From contig NZ_FNRF01000004.1 in NCBI RefSeq assembly GCF_900107775.1, positions 124,001-188,000 of the forward strand: DNA of 64,000 nucleotides, written 5' to 3'. Position numbers and translations under genes: made by a program. The notes under the pieces are model-generated. The model saw nothing but the letters and a program-made list of their open reading frames with translations. It searched no databases and was not told where the DNA came from. Source of the stretch: Xylanibacter ruminicola (GTDB lineage Bacteria > Bacteroidota > Bacteroidia > Bacteroidales > Bacteroidaceae). This document shows positions 61,184 through 64,000 of this stretch, in pieces. Every line of letters begins with the position of its first letter. Position 1 is the first letter of the stretch.

Positions 61184-61436
61184 CATACAGGATTTGCTCC
61201 ACGCCTTCGGAGAAAGCCACGTATCGGCTGATGCCTTGTGTAGTCAGCTGGGGATAATCGCGGTTGAAGCGGACAAGCGTGGTGTCTGGGAATCGTGCAG
61301 CCATCTGTTCGAATGGGAAACGGATGATGACGGGCGTGTTGAAACCTACACCAAACTCCAGTAATAGCATCCGCTTGTCGTGAGCCATGCTGACGAAATC
61401 GCTGTAACGCTGTGCCTGCTCATGCCAAGTCAACAT
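61161..61436 (-). pseudogene. 3' relic of a SIR2/sirtuin-type gene
   Basis: The 91-codon frame encodes DKRMLLLEFGVGFNTPVIIRFPFEQMAARFPDTTLVRFNRDYPQ, matching the C-terminal part of SIR2-type NAD-dependent hydrolases/deacylases of Bacteroidales. The N-terminal NAD-binding part is missing. It abuts the yjbQ relic exactly at 61,436/61,437. Confidence 0.75.
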
Positions 61437-61570
61437 TGAGCGGTGTCAGCCTCACTATTCCCATTACTGACGGACGCTTGAATCTGGGAACCTGGCAGGG
61501 CATCTACTTCTGCGAGTACCGCAATTATGGTGGTTCCAGGGAGTTGGTAGTGACAATCATAGGCGAATAA
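61437..61570 (+). pseudogene. yjbQ: yjbQ-type gene relic (3' end)
   Basis: The plus strand encodes SGVSLTIPITDGRLNLGTWQGIYFCEYRNYGG...VVTIIGE and a stop, the C-terminus of YjbQ/secondary thiamine-phosphate synthase-type proteins. The 5' part is lost. Confidence 0.8.
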
Positions 61571-61580
61571 GAATATAAAA

Positions 61581-61614
61581 AATCCGCAACCTTATTGAGA
61601 TTGCGGATTTTTTT
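61581..61614. terminator. Bidirectional terminator after the yjbQ relic
   Basis: Arms AATCCGCAA (61581-61589) and TTGCGGATT (61601-61609), followed by TTTTT on the plus strand; the minus strand also has a U tract. It lies between the relics and the convergent SnoaL gene. Confidence 0.85.
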
Positions 61615-62044
61615 ACTGTCCTGGAGCAGGAATCACCCCAAGTTGCATTAGGAGTGAGAACATATCAGGTAAGCCATGCTCACGGATAATCTTTCCGTCC
61701 TTGAATTCATAGATGTTCATGGCCGTTACACAGATTTTCTTGCCTGTGGCGGGCATGCCCATCAGTGGTTGCGTCTGTGTGCCTGTCATTGTGTAGCGCA
61801 CTAGAATCTTGTCACCCTCGGAAATGGTTTCCTCTATCTTCCATTGAATATCAGGCATTGCGCCACGCATCATAGCCAGCACACTCATATACCCCTCAAA
61901 GCCCTTCATTGGCTCTGGTGAAGTAGGAGCGTAGAAGATAACGTCGTCACTAATAATCGGTTTGCCAATGGTAGCATCACCTGTGTTGATAAACTGAAGA
62001 AATTGCTCAATGAGTTGTCTGTTTGTATTCATATCTTGAATCAT
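61613..62044 (-). CDS. SnoaL/NTF2-like protein
   Basis: The 143-residue protein matches the SnoaL-like polyketide-cyclase fold: LIEQFLQFINTGD, DDVIFYAPTSPEPMKGFEGYMSVLAMMRGAMPDIQWKIEETISEGD, TGTQTQPLMGMPATGKKI. The start is ATG 62044 or 62032. It ends the cupin-PNPOx-SnoaL operon controlled by the HxlR promoter region. Confidence 0.88.
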   Translation of the reverse strand: MIQDMNTNRQLIEQFLQFINTGDATIGKPIISDDVIFYAPTSPEPMKGFEGYMSVLAMMRGAMPDIQWKIEETISEGDKILVRYTMTGTQTQPLMGMPATGKKICVTAMNIYEFKDGKIIREHGLPDMFSLLMQLGVIPAPGQ

Positions 62045-62058
62045 TAAAAGTGAAATAA

Positions 62059-62523
62059 TTAATTGTTCTTGAATTTTTCGCCTACGAAACCTTGTCCAAC
62101 CTCGCCTGCAATGAGGTCGAAATGCTGGAATACGGGCGGTGTCGGAGATAAATCGTAATAGTCCATCTCTGCTATTGGCAGACAGAAATATTCCATCTGG
62201 TCATAGCTCGTATAAAGACGGGGCAGTACGGGATTGTTCTCGTATATCCATCGCTTTACATCATCCTCCACATTGAAGTTCACCATCCCTGAACATCTAA
62301 CGGATATATTATCTGCGTAGGCCAGTATCTCAACATTGGGATTCTGGCGTAACTCCCGATAGACAGCCTTCTTTGCAGAAGTAGCGAAGTAGAGCACATG
62401 CCCTTCCTGCTTCATAATCTGGAAGATGCGCAACTTAGGCAAATTGCCCTCGCTGGTAGCGAAGGCAATCTCTTTGTGGTCTTTCAGGAACTGAATTGCT
62501 TTGTCGAACATCTCGCTTACCAT
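62059..62523 (-). CDS. Pyridoxamine 5'-phosphate oxidase-family protein
   Basis: The 154-residue protein has the PNPOx-like FMN barrel: EIAFATSEGNLPKLRIFQIM, LYFATSAKKAVYRELRQNPNVEILAY, RCSGMVNF. It likely binds FMN, heme or F420. Its start overlaps the upstream cupin stop, implying coupled translation. Confidence 0.88.
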   Translation of the reverse strand: MVSEMFDKAIQFLKDHKEIAFATSEGNLPKLRIFQIMKQEGHVLYFATSAKKAVYRELRQNPNVEILAYADNISVRCSGMVNFNVEDDVKRWIYENNPVLPRLYTSYDQMEYFCLPIAEMDYYDLSPTPPVFQHFDLIAGEVGQGFVGEKFKNN

Positions 62524-62972
62524 TTCAGTTCTTCCTGCAGAATTACACCGTCGGTCATAGGGCTGTCAGCCTCAGTGAAGGCATTGGCCTTGTACTGGAT
62601 GCAGAGCATAGTCAGGTTCTCGCTGCCAGTATTCTTCAGCGCACGCTTGCCATCGGGAGCGACACGGATGATGGTGCCCTCGCTGACGGGGAATACCTCA
62701 CCATCCACCTGATACTGGCCTTCACCCTTCAGGATAATGTAAAGTTCCTCGTGAGTCTTGTGGGTGTGCAGGAAACCGCTGTCCTGACCAGGAATGAGTG
62801 TCTGGAAACTCAGTTCGCTACCAGTTGCACCTACGGCCTGACCTGCGAACACCTTGCCCTGAATGGTTACGTTCGGTCCCATGGGGAGCACGTGCTCGAT
62901 AATCTCACTCATCTTACCTACGCTTACTGCGCTGAAGTTCTTTCCACTCTTAATTGTCTCAATCTGTTTCAT
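62517..62972 (-). CDS. Cupin-domain protein
   Basis: The 151-residue protein has the cupin motifs GSELSFQTLIPGQDSGFLHTHKTHEELYIILKGEGQYQVDGE and a second GTIIRVAPDGKRALKNTG. Histidines for metal binding are present (HTHKTHEE). It is the first gene of the three-gene operon opposite HxlR. Confidence 0.88.
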   Translation of the reverse strand: MKQIETIKSGKNFSAVSVGKMSEIIEHVLPMGPNVTIQGKVFAGQAVGATGSELSFQTLIPGQDSGFLHTHKTHEELYIILKGEGQYQVDGEVFPVSEGTIIRVAPDGKRALKNTGSENLTMLCIQYKANAFTEADSPMTDGVILQEELKW

Positions 62973-63015
62973 AATTCTTATTCGTTTAAAATGTTATTTG
63001 TTCGTTTTGACGCTG

Positions 63016-63175
63016 CAAAGGTACAGCGAAAAAATCATTCCCACAAGAAGGCACTTTTTGGTGAGATAGTTACCAAAAAGTAGGAATTGTGATGTTATCG
63101 GGCTTCTGCGAAGGTGACATTAACTTAGATTAACTAAGTGTAATTTGGTAATTCAGTAACTATTGGTTACCTTTG
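63016..63175. promoter_or_regulatory. Divergent promoters and candidate HxlR operator
   Basis: Minus strand TACCTTTG at 63016-63023 for the cupin operon; plus strand TACCTTTG at 63168-63175 for HxlR. GGTAA (63147-63151) and TTACC (63167-63171) form an inverted repeat overlapping the HxlR -7 box, and a GTTACC copy lies at 63069-63074. Confidence 0.55.
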
Positions 63176-63192
63176 CACTAAAATCATGAATT

Positions 63193-63537
63193 ATGGCAGA
63201 TATCAAAGCAGAGTATTTAGCCTGTCCTATCAGGCAAGTAGTGAGTCGTTTCGGCGACAAGTGGTCTATGCTGGTGCTCTATATGCTCCATACCAGCGAG
63301 ACAGGGGTATTGCGGTTTAATGAGATTCGTCGCCTGATGACGGACTGTTCCCAGAAGATGCTCTCGCAGACGCTGAAGAACCTGGAGCAGAGCCATCTGG
63401 TACATCGTGAGGTCTATCCGGAGGTCCCTCCCCGAGTGGAATATTCCCTGACAGAGACAGGCAAATCGCTGATGCCAGCACTTACGGCTCTGATAGCTTG
63501 GGGCAAGGAACATTTCAATGAAGTGGTAACCGATTGA
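63193..63537 (+). CDS. HxlR-family redox-responsive transcription regulator
   Basis: The 114-residue protein has the HxlR winged-helix with the conserved Cys near its start: YLACPIRQVVSRFGDKWSMLVLYML, then LRFNEIRRLMTDCSQKMLSQTLKNLEQSHLVHREVYPEVPPRVEYSLT. Members such as YodB/HypR sense thiol-reactive compounds through this Cys. It is divergent from the cupin-PNPOx-SnoaL operon. Confidence 0.93.
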   Translation: MADIKAEYLACPIRQVVSRFGDKWSMLVLYMLHTSETGVLRFNEIRRLMTDCSQKMLSQTLKNLEQSHLVHREVYPEVPPRVEYSLTETGKSLMPALTALIAWGKEHFNEVVTD

Positions 63538-63541
63538 AGGT

Positions 63542-63850
63542 ATGGCACTCCCCAAGTTCATCATCACAATGGATGGCGTGTTTCGCCTCGGCATGGTCAA
63601 TCAGCATAAAGACCTGCTGAAACCTGGCGATCAATGCATCGGTGGCGGCTATTATCATTTCGACTATACTACCAACCGCATCCTGCTCGACAGGGAATCA
63701 TACGATTTTGGTCGGCCCAAATGGCATCTGCTTGAGGTATTGAAAGTCCCTTCAACCTATCGTGGTATGCGTATCATCTATAACTATGACGATGGCTTTC
63801 ATGATGATTTCAATGTCAGCGAGGAACTGAAGATTGAGTATTATGACTGA
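63542..63850 (+). CDS. Small protein of unknown function after HxlR
   Basis: The 102-residue product is aromatic and strand-rich (GGGYYHFDYTTNRILLDRESYDFGRPKWHLLEVLKVP). It begins 4 bp after the HxlR stop and is co-transcribed. No family recognised. Confidence 0.65.
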   Translation: MALPKFIITMDGVFRLGMVNQHKDLLKPGDQCIGGGYYHFDYTTNRILLDRESYDFGRPKWHLLEVLKVPSTYRGMRIIYNYDDGFHDDFNVSEELKIEYYD

Positions 63851-63898
63851 TTCTGAATCCTAGGCACGATACACTTCATGTCGAGGTTTTGCTAAAAG

Positions 63899-63944
63899 AA
63901 TCCGTGCCAGAATGACAATCGCTGAAGTCAAACTGGCACGGATT
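63899..63944. terminator. Inverted repeat near the right edge
   Basis: Arms AATCCGTGCCAG (63899-63910) and CTGGCACGGATT (63933-63944) are perfectly complementary. The 22-nt loop is long, so it may be a terminator or a processed hairpin. Confidence 0.55.
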
Positions 63945-64000
63945 TAAACTCGCTAAACTATGCTGACAATCCATTAAACTCAGTTAAGCATTCTTATGTT

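Overview
The window looks like a Bacteroidales chromosome, most likely Prevotella or a close relative. Most promoters that can be placed carry the Bacteroidota -7 box TAnnTTTG. The genes include BspA-type LRR_5 proteins, a short RpoD-like sigma factor of the Bacteroidota kind, GH51 arabinofuranosidases, a MobV mobilisation module and a Bacteroidota-type tyrosine integrase. The genus is inferred from gene content only.

1-8.1 kb is a defence-like block: the 5' part of a type III methyltransferase gene (mod), a DUF262/DUF1524 nuclease, a large AlbA_2-WYL protein and a long cytoplasmic-looking LRR_5 protein. 8.1-29.1 kb is the most interesting part. Around an AddAB-like helicase-nuclease pair lie two paralogous AAA+ ATPases, secreted and unsecreted LRR_5 proteins, a HAD phosphatase, a PfkB sugar/nucleoside kinase, a double-SIS/ADP-ribosylglycohydrolase fusion, a NADAR protein, an ADP-ribosyltransferase-like protein, a nucleoside 2-deoxyribosyltransferase-like protein and an RpoD-like sigma factor. 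Seven promoters in this stretch share one palindrome, TATASSTATA (usually TTATASSTATATC in one orientation), with its centre exactly 34.5 bp upstream of the -7 box. This defines an apparently single regulon joining the AAA+/LRR operon, the HAD, PfkB, SIS-ARH, NDT, sigma and second AAA+ genes; the divergent ART-NADAR operon shares one of the sites. I read it as an ADP-ribose/NAD-derived nucleoside handling network with its own regulator, which I could not identify.

29-43.4 kb holds an AAA_14/DUF4143 ATPase with 33-bp repeats in its leader, followed by an integrative mobilizable element: MobV relaxase, a candidate oriT, small winged-helix protein, cargo (hotdog thioesterase, acetyltransferase, DUF1294 protein, MmcQ/YjbR, DnaQ-like exonuclease), Toprim/primase-like protein, RepA-like ATPase, helix-turn-helix protein and integrase. 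It ends at 43,425-43,445 in a displaced tRNA 3' end followed by the tRNA terminator. The matching intact tRNA is not in the window, so the element's left border is unresolved and may lie beyond base 1.

43.7-64 kb is chromosome-like: two divergent GH51 arabinofuranosidases, then a long run of minus-strand redox and hydrolase genes (flavodoxin-family proteins, esterases, aldo/keto reductases, SDR, acyltransferase, HD protein), with AraC and HxlR regulators facing the operons they probably control. Several gene relics are scattered here: acetyltransferase, flavoprotein, umuD/umuC, sir2, yjbQ and DUF4143 fragments. A 150-bp umuD promoter segment is duplicated.
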